From CAIQPS01 sp963843455 (GTDB lineage: Bacteria > Actinomycetota > Thermoleophilia > RBG-16-64-13): 64,000 nt of DNA. Position numbers and translations under genes: made by a program. This document shows positions 48,060-57,834 of the stretch, piece by piece. The DNA lies in assembly GCA_963843455.1 (NCBI GenBank), contig CAWJKE010000010.1:124001-188000 (forward strand). The letters are read 5' to 3'. Below the pieces are notes generated by a model. The model worked only from the letters and a program-made list of their open reading frames with translations. It was not told the origin of the DNA and searched no databases. Numbering within the stretch: position 1 is the stretch's first letter; each line of letters starts with the position of its first letter.

Positions 48060-49495
48060 ACCGATGGCGGCCCCGGCCGAGTGGGTGGACGATGCTGGCC
48101 GTTGTGGCGCTGCTCGTAGTGGGGATCGTGGCCATCCAGGCCGCCGGCGCGACCCGCGCATCCGCCCAGACCACGTCGACCATCCAGGCTCCCGCGCCTC
48201 AGAGCACGGCGGCACCTCAGAGCGGTGCGGCTCCTCAGACCGCGATGGCGCCCGTCTGGATGACGAGGGTCAGCGGAATCATCGATCCCGCGCTGGCAGG
48301 CTACCTCACCGAGACCATGAAACAGGCCGCCGACGCGAAAGCAGCGGCACTGGTGATAGAGATCGATACGCCCGGCGGCCTCGACACCGCCATGCGGCAG
48401 ATCATCCAGGGCGAACTCGATTCGCCCATCCCGGTGGTCGTGTACGTGTACCCGGAGGGAGCCCGCGCCGCGTCGGCGGGCGTTTACATCCTCATGGGAT
48501 CCGACGTAGCGGCCATGGCCCCGCAGACGAACCTGGGAGCAGCCACCCCGGTAGCCTTGGGCGGCACCATGGACGACACCATGAAGGCAAAGGTCACCAA
48601 CGATGCCGCCGCCTACGTCGTCGCGCTCGCGAAGAACCACGGCCGCAACGCCGCCTGGGCCGAGGAGGCGGTCCGCCAGTCGGTGTCCCTGCCGGCCGAC
48701 CAAGCCCTCGCCCAGAATGTCGTGGATTTTGTCGAGCCCGACCTGCCCGCGCTGCTCACGGCCATGGACGGCTTCGTCACCCAGCCCAAGGGACTGGTGA
48801 TGCACACTGCTGGAGCACCCGTGAAAGAGGTCCAAATGGGCTGGGGGGCCTCGTTCCTGCACGCCATCGCCAACCCGGACATCGCCTACATCCTCATCAC
48901 ACTGGGGATGCTCGGCATCATCTTCGAAATCGCCACGCCAGGCTTGGGAGTCGCGGGGATCGCGGGAGTCATAGCGCTGCTCCTGGGCTTCTACGGGCTG
49001 GCGGTGCTGCCCGTCAACTACGTCGGGATTGCTCTGATCGTGCTGGCCATGGTCCTCTTCCTAGCCGAGATCAAGGTCCAGAGTCACGGTATCTTGGGGA
49101 TCGGGGGAGCGGTGGCGCTCGTCCTCGGCGGCCTGCTCCTGTTCAACACATCGGCTTCGTATCTAAAGGTCGGCTGGCCGGTGCTGATCATCGTCGCGGT
49201 ACTTGTTCTGGCATTCTTCACGCTGGTGGTCGCCAAGGCACGTGGTGCGCTGCGCCGGCCGCAGGCCACCGGTGTGGCGACGCTGGTAGGCGCACTGGGC
49301 GTCACCGTCTCGCCGCTGGATCCGCTGGGCCAGGTGCGGGTGCGGGGAGAGATCTGGAAGGCCCGGACGCAAGGAGAAGCCCTGCTTAAGGACGAACGCA
49401 TTGAGGTACTAGGAGTGGAAGGACTCACGCTGGTGGTACGCCGGTCCGCCGGACCCGACGCCGGCTCCCAGACGGAACTCGTGCCAGCGCAATAG
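48056..49495 (+). CDS. NfeD-family membrane serine protease-like protein
   Basis: A 479-residue NfeD protein: signal helix (about 12-36), a ClpP-class protease domain (VSGIIDPALAGYLTETMKQA, LVIEIDTPGGLDTAMRQI, and GARAASAGVYILMGSD with the catalytic Ser), four membrane helices (about 275-390), and a C-terminal OB domain. These proteins are encoded next to stomatins, which they may cleave. ATG 48056 overlaps the previous stop. It lies 9 bp upstream of the stomatin gene, the classic NfeD-stomatin pair. Confidence 0.93.
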   Translation: MNRWRPRPSGWTMLAVVALLVVGIVAIQAAGATRASAQTTSTIQAPAPQSTAAPQSGAAPQTAMAPVWMTRVSGIIDPALAGYLTETMKQAADAKAAALVIEIDTPGGLDTAMRQIIQGELDSPIPVVVYVYPEGARAASAGVYILMGSDVAAMAPQTNLGAATPVALGGTMDDTMKAKVTNDAAAYVVALAKNHGRNAAWAEEAVRQSVSLPADQALAQNVVDFVEPDLPALLTAMDGFVTQPKGLVMHTAGAPVKEVQMGWGASFLHAIANPDIAYILITLGMLGIIFEIATPGLGVAGIAGVIALLLGFYGLAVLPVNYVGIALIVLAMVLFLAEIKVQSHGILGIGGAVALVLGGLLLFNTSASYLKVGWPVLIIVAVLVLAFFTLVVAKARGALRRPQATGVATLVGALGVTVSPLDPLGQVRVRGEIWKARTQGEALLKDERIEVLGVEGLTLVVRRSAGPDAGSQTELVPAQ

Positions 49496-49504
49496 GGAGG
49501 GGAC

Positions 49505-50269
49505 ATGAGCACAGCAGCGATCGTCGGCATTGTCATCGCGGTTATCATCGTGATCATCATCTTGGCATCCGCGATCAAGGTGTTTCCCGAGTATCAGCGC
49601 GGCGTCATCTTCAGGCTGGGGCGCCTGATGGCCCCGAAGGGCCCGGGTCTGTTTCTCATCATTCCCATCGTCGACCGGGTGGTGCGAGTCGACCTGCGGA
49701 CTATCACCTTCGACGTGCCGGCCCAGGAGGTCATCACCAAGGACAACGTGCCGGCCAAGGTCAACGCGGTGGCCTACTTCCGGGTGGTGGACCCCTCGAA
49801 ATCGGTCGTGGAGGTGCAGAACTTCATCTTGGCCACGTCTCAGATCGCGCAGACCACACTACGGAGCGTCCTTGGCCAGTCCGACCTCGACCACCTGCTC
49901 ACCGAGCGTGACAAGCTGAACGCCCGGCTCCAGGAGATAATCGATGAGCAGACCGAACCCTGGGGCGTGAAGGTGAGCGTCGTGGAGATCAAGGACGTCG
50001 AGATCCCGGCGAGCATGCAGCGGGCCATGGCCCGCCAGGCGGAGGCCGAACGGGAACGGCGGGCGAAGGTCATCGCCGCCGAGGGCGAGTTCCAGGCCTC
50101 GGAGAAACTGTCTCAGGCCGCCGTGGTGTTGTCGCAGAACCCGGCCGCTATCCAGTTGCGGTATCTGCAGACTTTGGCGGAGATAGCGACTGAGAAGAAC
50201 TCCACCACCATCTTCCCGGTGCCCATCGACCTCATATCGCCGTTCCTCAGGAAGGCGGAGTCCTCATAG
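49505..50269 (+). CDS. SPFH/stomatin (slipin) family protein
   Basis: A 254-residue stomatin: an N-terminal membrane helix (about 3-23), the band-7 core (FPEYQRGVIFRLGRLMAPKG, FDVPAQEVITKDNVPAKVNA, RSVLGQSDLDHLLTERDKLN) and a helical tail with EAERERRAKVIAAEGEFQAS. It scaffolds membrane microdomains and partners with NfeD. GGAGGGG ends just before ATG 49505. The C-terminus contains the ...PVPIDLISPF end common in slipins. Confidence 0.95.
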   Translation: MSTAAIVGIVIAVIIVIIILASAIKVFPEYQRGVIFRLGRLMAPKGPGLFLIIPIVDRVVRVDLRTITFDVPAQEVITKDNVPAKVNAVAYFRVVDPSKSVVEVQNFILATSQIAQTTLRSVLGQSDLDHLLTERDKLNARLQEIIDEQTEPWGVKVSVVEIKDVEIPASMQRAMARQAEAERERRAKVIAAEGEFQASEKLSQAAVVLSQNPAAIQLRYLQTLAEIATEKNSTTIFPVPIDLISPFLRKAESS

Positions 50270-50281
50270 ACTGTGAGTACG

Positions 50282-50351
50282 GGTTCGCGCCTCGGCCCCT
50301 TGTCCCGGCTGCGTTTCACGACTCCTCCTTCAAGGACCCGAGGCGCGAACC
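50282..50351. terminator. Long inverted repeat after the stomatin gene
   Basis: Two perfect 14-bp arms, GGTTCGCGCCTCGG (50282-50295) and CCGAGGCGCGAACC (50338-50351), flank 42 bp; inside, CCTTG and CAAGG (50298, 50331) can extend the stem. It begins 12 bp after the stomatin stop and could terminate transcription, or form a structured RNA. No T-run follows. The remaining sequence to the tRNA (50352-50558) is GC-rich with a short GGCGCC hairpin near 50401 and no gene. Confidence 0.45.
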
Positions 50352-50558
50352 TGAACCCGCCGGCTATACCGCCGCGCCTTCCGTAGTCTCTCTCGGGGGG
50401 GCGCCTGCGGCGCCTCCTTAGGTGGCGGACTCGCTTCGCATCGCCTGTTAGGACAGGGCCGGCCGCAACTTTATCGCCCGCTCCAAGGGCCTGCGGAGTC
50501 CAGGCCGCCCGAGGCGCCGCCGAACGCCGCCGTGTGCTATAAATACCGGGCTGCGCCT

Positions 50559-50631
50559 GGGGGTATAGCTCAGATGGGAGAGCGGCGCGTTCGCATCGCG
50601 CAGGCCAGGGGTTCGAGTCCCCTTACCTCCA
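50559..50631 (+). tRNA. tRNA-Ala (anticodon CGC)
   Basis: A 73-base tRNA: acceptor GGGGGTA pairs with TACCTCC (one G-U pair), D arm GCTCAGATGGGAGAGC, anticodon stem GCGCG/CGCGC with loop TTCGCAT (anticodon CGC, reading GCG), T arm AGGGGTTCGAGTCCCCT, discriminator A. CCA is not encoded. TATAAA at 50538-50543 is a likely -10 box. The G3:U70 pair is the usual identity element for alanyl-tRNA synthetase, which agrees with the anticodon. Confidence 0.92.
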
Positions 50632-50710
50632 CTGTTTCTCAGCCCAGGGTCCTGCCGTTCCTCTGTCCCAGGGCTCCATCCCGACGAACCCACTGAGGTG
50701 ACGAAGCAAC

Positions 50711-51142
50711 ATGGCCGGCAACCTGCTCGAGATCTCCGTCCGTACCCCGGAACGCGAGATCTTCGTCGACATCAGAGAGCGCGTCCAGGCCATCGTGAGT
50801 CAGGCGGAGCCGGGATTCAGCGGTGCAATCAGTATCTTCGTGCCCCACACGACGGCAGGCGTGACCATCAATGAGGGAGCGGACCCTTCGGTGGTCCGCG
50901 ACATCGTGGACGGCCTGCGCCGGCTCGTCCCCCGTGAAGCCGCCTACCGGCATGGGGAAGGCAACTCCGACGCCCACATCAAGGCCTCGCTCATGGGCAG
51001 TTCGGTCCTGGTCCCGGTCGAGGGGGGAAGACTCCGGCTGGGCACCTGGCAGAGCATCTATCTGGCCGAGTTCGACGGGCCGCGGAACCGGCGGGTCTGG
51101 ATAATGCCTATTCCCGCCAACGATCGAGGAGACGACGCATGA
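50711..51142 (+). CDS. YjbQ/UPF0047-family protein (thiamine phosphate synthase-like)
   Basis: A 143-residue protein with the conserved YjbQ core: FVPHTTAGVTINEGADPSV, HGEGNSDAHIKASLMGSS and GTWQSIYLAEFDGPRNRRVW. A YjbQ relative has shown thiamine-phosphate synthase activity, but the true role of the family is not settled. It follows tRNA-Ala by 79 bp. Its stop overlaps the start of the next gene. Confidence 0.9.
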   Translation: MAGNLLEISVRTPEREIFVDIRERVQAIVSQAEPGFSGAISIFVPHTTAGVTINEGADPSVVRDIVDGLRRLVPREAAYRHGEGNSDAHIKASLMGSSVLVPVEGGRLRLGTWQSIYLAEFDGPRNRRVWIMPIPANDRGDDA

Positions 51143-52092
51143 CGACCGACGAGAACCAGACGAGGGGCGCCGCCGACGCGAAGGCACTGGTCTGCCTGTG
51201 CGAGACGATACTCGGCGACTTCATCGCCGATCCTGTCAGAAACACCATGGGGCCGGGCAGTAGCGATCCGGCGTGGGAAGACTTCCTGTTGGGATTCGCG
51301 GCCGGGGACGACCCGCTGTTCGAGGATCTAAAGATTCACGCAGGACCGCAGCACTGGACCCCGTCCGAGGCCTTCGCGGCAGCCCGGGACGGAACACCCG
51401 CATCTGCCGGGTATGCCGGGGCACCGGCGGAGCACCGCGCCGCGCTCGCCGCGCCGGGCGACCTCACCGTCATCAGTTGGGCGCTCTGTCAAACGGAGGC
51501 TGCCAAGGCGGCCAACCGGCGCGAGACGCGCATGCCGTCCGAGCCCTGGGCACGATCTCGCGTCTACGGGCAGCACGCCAACATAGCGCTGCATCTGGTG
51601 ATGCTGGCCGCGCTGGGCGACAAGGGGTACGAAGCGGTGGCGCCTTCGCTACTTCCCACCTGGGCCGAAGCCGATCCCCATACCAACGGGTGGCGTTCCA
51701 CCTGGTCGGAGCGCCACGTCGCATACGTCAGCGGGCTGGGGACGTTCGGCCTGACCGGGGGGCTCATCACCCGGAATGGCCAAGCGGTACGGTTCGGTTC
51801 GGTCGTGGTGAGGGCCATGGTCCCTGCCACCCCACGCCCCTATGACAGCCCCTTCGCCTACTGTCTGCACTTCAACGGAGGCGACTGCGCCGTATGTGCC
51901 GAGCGCTGCCCGACGGGCTCGGTGAGCGTCGAGGGCCGGGACAAGGAAGCCTGCGCAATCCACCTCAATCCCCGCAGCGTCGAGTACGTCAAGACCCAGT
52001 ACGGCTTTGACGGATATGGATGCGGCCTGTGCCAGACCGCGGTGCCTTGCGAATCCGGCATCCCCGAGGGGTCGGCGCAAACCGAAGGCTAG
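51139..52092 (+). CDS. 4Fe-4S protein related to epoxyqueuosine reductase (QueG-like)
   Basis: A 317-residue protein. The N-terminal part is helical and contains no recognised cofactor motif; the middle has VSGLGTFGLTGGLITRNGQAV, the pattern of QueG-like and reductive-dehalogenase-like proteins. The C-terminus carries CAVCAERCPTGSVSVEG and YGCGLCQTAVPC, two 4Fe-4S sites. A cobalamin site cannot be confirmed by eye. ATG 51139 overlaps the YjbQ stop (ATGA). It may reduce epoxyqueuosine in tRNA or an unknown substrate. Confidence 0.75.
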   Translation: MTTDENQTRGAADAKALVCLCETILGDFIADPVRNTMGPGSSDPAWEDFLLGFAAGDDPLFEDLKIHAGPQHWTPSEAFAAARDGTPASAGYAGAPAEHRAALAAPGDLTVISWALCQTEAAKAANRRETRMPSEPWARSRVYGQHANIALHLVMLAALGDKGYEAVAPSLLPTWAEADPHTNGWRSTWSERHVAYVSGLGTFGLTGGLITRNGQAVRFGSVVVRAMVPATPRPYDSPFAYCLHFNGGDCAVCAERCPTGSVSVEGRDKEACAIHLNPRSVEYVKTQYGFDGYGCGLCQTAVPCESGIPEGSAQTEG

Positions 52093-52093
52093 G

Positions 52094-54455
52094 CTAGGCG
52101 CCGCCGGCCGGTCTGTGCTCCGAGGGCCGGTCTTCTTCAGGCTGGTCGCCGCCGTCGGGGCCGGTGCCATAGCTGCCGTCTGTCGTCCCGGCCTCCTCGA
52201 AATCGTAGAGACTCGGGTTGCCGGCTACGGCGTCATATCGCTGCTCCGGGTGGTCGAGATACTGATCGGTGAAGTCGTGCACCGGGATCACGGCCGAACC
52301 CGCCCCGGCCAGCCGGCGGCGACGGCGCCACAGGATGATCCGCCACACCGACAGGGCCACCAGGAAGATCCAAGCGATGACTTCCAGTACCTGTCCGAAC
52401 GTGTTGACCCAGGTCCGCCCGTAGGTGAGCGTCACGTGGCTCTGGGTCGGGATGACCATCATGAACGAGGGCGACGCCAGGTAGGGGCCCTCGGCCCCCT
52501 CCACGTGCCAGTTGGGGAAGTACGAGATCTTTATCCAGTGGGGCTGACCGATCGCCGTGGTGTCGAACGAGAAGCTCTCGTTCTCGAGTTTCTCGCCGAT
52601 CACGTGGCCCTCGGTCTGGATCGGCACCACCGGCGGAAAGGCCGCCTGGTCGGGCGTGACGGAGGCGAACTGCTGGAGGGCCGGCTCGCCCTGGTCCCAG
52701 ACGATCGGCGTATCCAGATCGTCCATGTTCTCGTACCACTCGACGGCCATATCGCGCCAGGCGTTCTGCTCGATGTCGACCCGCACCGGCTGATTCTTCA
52801 TGACCTCCACGTACCCCGAGGTTCCCGGCGATCTGGAAGACGTTGTAGTCGCCGAAGGTGGCGAGAAGCTCCGCCCGCCTGTCCGCCTTGGTGGCTGTGG
52901 TCACCTCCTCCGTACACGTGAGGAAGTAGGGGATGTTCATGAGTTGAAGATGGGTGATGCCGTTCGGCACGTCCAGGGTGGGATATTTGACCCCGATGAT
53001 CGCGTTACTGGCCTCTTTGGACAGCTCCGCCTGGTTGATGAAGTGGAAGGGAGCGGTGAAGGAGGCCTCCATGAGGGTGCCCTCCATCGTCGGCTGCCCC
53101 GTCCAATAGGGGATTATCTCGAACGCGCGCGGCGTGCCGAACTCGTCGATCTTCTGATTGTGCTCCACCATGACCCGGCCGGGCGGAAGTGTGGCGATGA
53201 AGTTGTTTATCTGCTGGTATTGAGGCCACTTGGGCTTGCCCTCGTACCCGGAGTAGTTCCACTTGATCCAGCCTGCCGCGGTGCCGCTGGTCGCGATGAC
53301 TGCCACGCCGATGACCAGGGCCATCAGCGGGACATAGACCCGCCGCGCGGTTATTCCCTTCCAGCGGAAGAGGTCGTGCACCACCACCGTGAACGGCCTC
53401 ATCATCCACATGGCGCCGTAGGCCGCCCACAAGTGGACCGAGAAGTACCAGAAAGGCACGATCCGAGCGTTCCATAGGCGTCCGTCGGGCAGGACCCAGT
53501 AGACCACTGCGCTGATGAAGCTGATCCACAGCAGCGGGAGCAGCTTGCTCTCTCGTTTGGCCACGGCGAAGGCGCCGCCGACGACCGCCAGGACCGCCAC
53601 CGGATAGAGCGCCGCTGGGAGGAAGTCCTTCCACCCCAACTGGTTCCAGGCCATGTGCGCGGTCCACTCCAGGTTGGCGGCAAAGGGCAGTGACCAGAAG
53701 GCCACGAGCGCGAACCCGACCAAAGCGACGACGGCCAGATAGCCAAACGACCGCCAGCGCGGGTTGACCAGCAGCAGCCCGGGCGAGATGAACACCAGGG
53801 CGATCGTGGGCACGATATGCGAGAGCACCAGCACCATCAGGATGAGGCAGTTGAGCACGAACAGCATGTTGAAGTGCGGCTTCTCCATGCCCCGATACAT
53901 CGTCCCCAGGAACAGGAAGACCAGGGCGAAGCTGAGCATGTAGCCAAACTCGCCGGCCAGGGTACTCTTGACGTTGCCACCGTAGATGGAATAGCTCTCC
54001 ATAAAGAGCATGGCGAGAGCGAAGACCGCGGCCAGCGTCGGGAACGGCCGGCGCACCCTCCACAGCCGCCCCATCGCGTAGGCAGCCGCCGGCAGCGCGA
54101 ACACTCCGAGTACCGTGACCAGCTTGAACGCGATCTGGTAGGGGAGGATCCAGTTGAGGATGGCTATCAACAGGAAGGGGAAGGGGAAGTAGAACGTCAG
54201 CATGGGCATGCCGGCGTACCAGCCCGGTGCCCAGCCGGTCAGTCTGAAGTGCGGCAGGAGTTCCTGGATGAGGTACTGGGCCGGATAGTGATGAGCCCCG
54301 GTATCCCCGCCGGCGGTGGTGGTCAGGCTGAAGAGGAGGTTGGGCTTGTAGAAGATGAGAAGGACGGCGTAAATGACGAGGAACGCGATGAGGGTGGGGA
54401 TCCAGTCCCAAATATCTCCCTTTTTGGCCAGGTCCCCCCGTTCAGGATCCCGCAT
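52094..54455 (-). CDS. Large polytopic membrane protein, glycosyltransferase/YfhO-like (one frameshift)
   Basis: After an N-terminal cytoplasmic start (ATG 54455) come ten or more transmembrane helices up to about residue 390, a first extracytoplasmic loop with TTAGGDTGAHHYPAQYL, a large C-terminal soluble domain and a final helix (about 690). The GGDTGAHHYP loop and layout resemble 6-pyruvoyl-tetrahydropterin-synthase-related membrane proteins and GT-C/YfhO lipid-linked glycosyltransferases. One extra base near 52816 splits it; correction gives 786 residues. It overlaps the GT2 gene, and together with GtrA they suggest cell-surface glycan assembly. Confidence 0.75.
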
Positions 54456-55236
54456 TCCTCTCCTTCCACAAGATGAACCGCAACCGGAGTAGCGCCCGTA
54501 CCGTGCGTGGTATTCGACGTACTATAGACGAACGCGCCTTCCTTTTCTCCTCCACGGTCACGGGGATGGCGGCCACCCTCACCCCACCGCGCCGCGCGCG
54601 GATGATCAATTCGGTGTCGAAGATGTCCTGCCGCATCACCGTCTTGGGCGCGTACTTCTGTACGACCTCCCGCCGCAGGGCCTTCATGCCGTGAGTGTCG
54701 TCCATGTGTGGGTCGAAGAGCACCCTGAGGACGGTGGTGAAGCCGTAGGAGATGAAGTGGCGGATCGGCGAGCGCTTGTCGTCCGCCCCCTCCATCAACT
54801 TGCTACCCACCACGATCCCGGCGCCGGCGGCGAGCAGGTCGCCCGCCGCGAGCATGAACGGCACGTCGTGGAGGTCGATGTCGAAGTTGACTATGTAGTC
54901 GCCCCGCCCGGCGAGCATGCCGGTCTTCATGGCGTAGCCGTAGTCGGGTATGGGGACGCGCAAGGCCTGGATGCGAGGATTGGAGCCGGCTAGAGTCGAG
55001 CACATGTCGGGCGTGGCGTCGACGCTACCGTTCTCGGCCAGGAGGAGCTCATAATCGACGCCTCGGGCCTCCATCTCGGCCACCAGTTCAGCCACCTCCG
55101 CGTCGAGACACTCGGCCTCGTTGTGGATGGGGATGACCACCGAGTAGCGGGGGGCGGCACTCGATGTGGCGGCGGCGGAAGCACCGGCGCCGGCCGTCGT
55201 CGTTGGGTCCAGGGGCCCGCCGATAAGATCAGGCAT
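54442..55236 (-). CDS. Family 2 glycosyltransferase, DPM1/GtrB-like
   Basis: A 264-residue GT2 enzyme: YSVVIPIHNEAECLDAEVAEL, LLLAENGSVDATPD, and IVNFDIDLHDVP (the DxD-like metal site), then GSKLMEGADDKRS and RQDIFDTELIIRA. It lacks C-terminal membrane helices, unlike GtrB, so it may act peripherally like dolichol-phosphate mannose synthase. A short Ala/Thr-rich N-terminal tail precedes the fold. It overlaps the GtrA gene at its start and the polytopic membrane gene at its end. Confidence 0.9.
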   Translation of the reverse strand: MPDLIGGPLDPTTTAGAGASAAATSSAAPRYSVVIPIHNEAECLDAEVAELVAEMEARGVDYELLLAENGSVDATPDMCSTLAGSNPRIQALRVPIPDYGYAMKTGMLAGRGDYIVNFDIDLHDVPFMLAAGDLLAAGAGIVVGSKLMEGADDKRSPIRHFISYGFTTVLRVLFDPHMDDTHGMKALRREVVQKYAPKTVMRQDIFDTELIIRARRGGVRVAAIPVTVEEKRKARSSIVRRIPRTVRALLRLRFILWKERNAGS

Positions 55237-55789
55237 TCTTGTCCGTTTCCAGCACTTTATTCTCCACAGGTTTCTCTTCGACTCCCCCAGCCACTGAGTC
55301 GGTTTCCATAGAATCGTCTCTTCTTGAGCTCGAGCTTTTCAACGCCGTATGCCGGAAGGCAAGATACCTGCTCCCGAGGAAGTTCCAGATCACGGCCACG
55401 GCGGCGGCTATGAACGCCTTGCCCTCGCGCGCGGCGAACGAGCCCGAAGTGGTCCACAGACCCAGCAGGCTGAAGACGACGATATTCACGATGAGGGGGG
55501 GCAGGTTGACCAGGAAGAACACGCCGAACTCCCGGCCGGTCCGGCCGGAGCCCTTGGCGCTGAAAGTCCAGTACTTGTTCCAGACGAAGCTGTTGCAGAT
55601 GCCCAAAATGTACGAGATGGTCTTGGCGGCGATGTCCGGCAGGCCGGGGATGAGCGTCAGCAGATAGAAGGCGCCCAGATCGACGACGGTGTTGAGCAGC
55701 CCGACGATCAGGAAGCGCACGGCCTGGCCGGACGCGCGGTCGCGGCGCAAGAGCCTGGAAATCGCGGGAGGTATACGGATGGAAATCAC
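55229..55789 (-). CDS. GtrA-family membrane protein
   Basis: A 186-residue protein with four transmembrane helices (about 24-44, 50-70, 88-110, 122-142) and the GtrA motif FLIVGLLNTVVDLGAFYLL and SFVWNKYWTF. GtrA proteins are thought to flip polyprenyl-phosphate sugars or act with a GtrB-type glycosyltransferase. The last 40 residues are hydrophilic and charged. It forms an operon with the GT2 and membrane genes downstream. Confidence 0.9.
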   Translation of the reverse strand: MISIRIPPAISRLLRRDRASGQAVRFLIVGLLNTVVDLGAFYLLTLIPGLPDIAAKTISYILGICNSFVWNKYWTFSAKGSGRTGREFGVFFLVNLPPLIVNIVVFSLLGLWTTSGSFAAREGKAFIAAAVAVIWNFLGSRYLAFRHTALKSSSSRRDDSMETDSVAGGVEEKPVENKVLETDKNA

Positions 55790-55815
55790 GGGCGATATGT
55801 TAACATCCGACGCCC

Positions 55816-57303
55816 ATGGCAGCCCCTCCCGACATCCATTCAGGGCCCGGGAAGACCGTGGCCTTTCGCACCATCGGGTGCAAGCTCAACCAGTGCGAGA
55901 CCGCTCAGATGCAGGAGACTCTTCTCGCTGAGGGCTATCGGCTCGTCGACTGGAACAGCGGCGCCGACATCCGCGTAGTGAACACCTGCACCGTCACCGC
56001 GAAGAGCGACCGCACCTGCCGCCACGAGATCCGCCTCGCGAAACGCTTGGACCCCGATTGCGCCGTGGTGGTCACCGGCTGCTACGCCCAGATAGACCCG
56101 CAGACCGTGGCCGCCATCCCCGGCGTCGACCTGGTTGTCGGGAACCTAGACAAGCTGCGCTTGGCGGAGCATCTGTCGGCGATGGCAGCCGACCGCGGGG
56201 CGACGGCGACTGAGGCAGCCCAAACGCGTGAGGACGACCGCAGGCCGGCCACGTTCGTATCCCCCTATCCGGACCATCCCGAGTTCGAAGGCGAGTTCTT
56301 CAGTCACTTCTACGGCTACACCCGGGCTTTCCTCAAGGTCCAGAACGGGTGCGACTCCCGCTGCGCCTACTGCGTCATCCCGATGGCGCGCGGGCCGGCA
56401 CGGAGCATGCCCAAGCGCGACGTGCTGCGGGAGATGGACCTGCTGGCTGAGCGCGGGTTCCGCGAGGTGGTGCTAACCGGCATCAACCTGGGAAGCTGGG
56501 GGCGCGACACCGGCGAGGGGTCGATCGCAGACCTGCTGCAGGCGTTACTGGACGGCGGTGCGACGGGTGGCGACGCCAGGGGATTCGAGCCGCCGGCCCG
56601 CGGATGCCCCAGCGTCGGCCGGTTCCGCCTGAGCTCCATCGAGCCCCTCGAGATCGCCCAAGCCCTGATGCAAGTCGTCGAACAGGCCGGCGACCGGGTG
56701 GCCCGCCACTTCCATCTGCCCCTGCAGAGCGGAAGCGACTCCGTCCTTGGCCGCATGAACCGCCCCTACACCGGCGCCGAGTACCTCGCCGTCGCGACTG
56801 AGCTGGCCCGCCGTTTCCCCGACGCTGCCATCGGCGCCGACGTCATCGCCGGCTTCCCAGGCGAGACCGAGGCGGAGTTCGAGGAGACCCTCGCCTTTGT
56901 CGAGCGTGCGCCGCTCACCTATCTGCACGTCTTCAGCTACAGCGACCGTCCGGGGACCAGAGCCTCCGAGATGAAGTCAAAAGTGCCGCCGAACACAGTC
57001 CACGAACGCAGTTTGCGCCTGCGCGCGTTGGGCGAGCGTAAGAATGCGTCGTTTCGCGCTACGCTGAGAGGTACCGGGCAGCGAGTCTTGGTCCTCAAAG
57101 AGCGGGACGCGGCGGACCGGCTGATAGGCATCACGGGAAACTATGTGGAGGTCCTGCTGGACGGCGACGACTACCTCATGAACCGGTTCGCGCAGGCGCG
57201 ATTGGAGGAAGCCGACCAGGACGGACGCTGGACGGCGACCCTGCTGGCGGTCGAGGACCTTCCCGCGCCCGGAGCACCTCGAGTACCCGGAGCGCCGGCC
57301 TGA
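55816..57303 (+). CDS. mtaB: tRNA methylthiotransferase MtaB
   Basis: A 495-residue radical SAM methylthiotransferase. The N-terminal UPF0004 domain has TIGCKLNQCETAQM, NTCTVTAKSDRTCRHEIR and VVTGCYAQ (three cluster-binding Cys); the radical SAM site is NGCDSRCAYCVIPMARG; a TRAM-like domain ends the protein. MtaB adds the methylthio group to t6A at position 37 of tRNAs reading ANN. It overlaps dtd by the ATG start in an operon of tRNA-quality genes. Confidence 0.92.
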   Translation: MAAPPDIHSGPGKTVAFRTIGCKLNQCETAQMQETLLAEGYRLVDWNSGADIRVVNTCTVTAKSDRTCRHEIRLAKRLDPDCAVVVTGCYAQIDPQTVAAIPGVDLVVGNLDKLRLAEHLSAMAADRGATATEAAQTREDDRRPATFVSPYPDHPEFEGEFFSHFYGYTRAFLKVQNGCDSRCAYCVIPMARGPARSMPKRDVLREMDLLAERGFREVVLTGINLGSWGRDTGEGSIADLLQALLDGGATGGDARGFEPPARGCPSVGRFRLSSIEPLEIAQALMQVVEQAGDRVARHFHLPLQSGSDSVLGRMNRPYTGAEYLAVATELARRFPDAAIGADVIAGFPGETEAEFEETLAFVERAPLTYLHVFSYSDRPGTRASEMKSKVPPNTVHERSLRLRALGERKNASFRATLRGTGQRVLVLKERDAADRLIGITGNYVEVLLDGDDYLMNRFAQARLEEADQDGRWTATLLAVEDLPAPGAPRVPGAPA

Positions 57304-57833
57304 TGCGTGCTCTGGTGCAGCGGGTCCAGCGCGCCTCGGTGGAGGTGGATGGCGCGGTGGTAGGCGACATCGGCCCCGGCCTGGTCCTGTTCGTGGGGGT
57401 CGGCAAGAACGACCTCTGCGAGGGCGGTGGCCTCCGGCGGGCACGGGGCCTCGCCGACAAGGTCGCCAACTTGCGCATCTTCTACGACTCGGAAGGGAAA
57501 TCCAACCTGTCGCTTCTCGACACTGGGGGGGCCGCGTTGGTCATCAGCCAGTTCACGCTCTACGCCGATTATCGCCGGGGCAGGCGCCCGTCCTTCAGCG
57601 ACGCGGCCGACCCGGGGCCGGCCGAAGCTCTGGTCGAAGAATTCCGGCTGGCGCTCGAGCATCTTGGCATCGCTACGGCCTCGGGGCGTTTCGCCGCCCA
57701 CATGATCGTCTCGCTGGTGAACGACGGCCCCTACACCATCCTGGTGGATACCGACGAGTTGGCGTCTCCCCGACGGGCAGCGCACCCGGGCGCGGCGCCG
57801 GCCACGGGCGGCGGGTCGGGCGCGGGCGACTGA
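57303..57833 (+). CDS. dtd: D-aminoacyl-tRNA deacylase
   Basis: A 176-residue Dtd: MRALVQRVQRASVEVDGAV, LLDTGGAALVISQFTLYADY (the SQFTL motif) and MIVSLVNDGPYTILVDTDEL, where the usual Gly-Pro motif is NGPVT and here NDGPYT. It removes D-amino acids from tRNA. The last 25 residues (Ala/Gly-rich) are an extension beyond the normal 145-150. ATG 57303 overlaps the mtaB stop (TGATG). Confidence 0.9.
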   Translation: MRALVQRVQRASVEVDGAVVGDIGPGLVLFVGVGKNDLCEGGGLRRARGLADKVANLRIFYDSEGKSNLSLLDTGGAALVISQFTLYADYRRGRRPSFSDAADPGPAEALVEEFRLALEHLGIATASGRFAAHMIVSLVNDGPYTILVDTDELASPRRAAHPGAAPATGGGSGAGD

Positions 57834-57834
57834 C

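Noticed and set aside
53005..54411. 468-residue minus-strand frame inside the polytopic membrane gene
   Set aside because: It has Arg/His-rich composition with no helix pattern; the overlapping frame carries convincing transmembrane helices.
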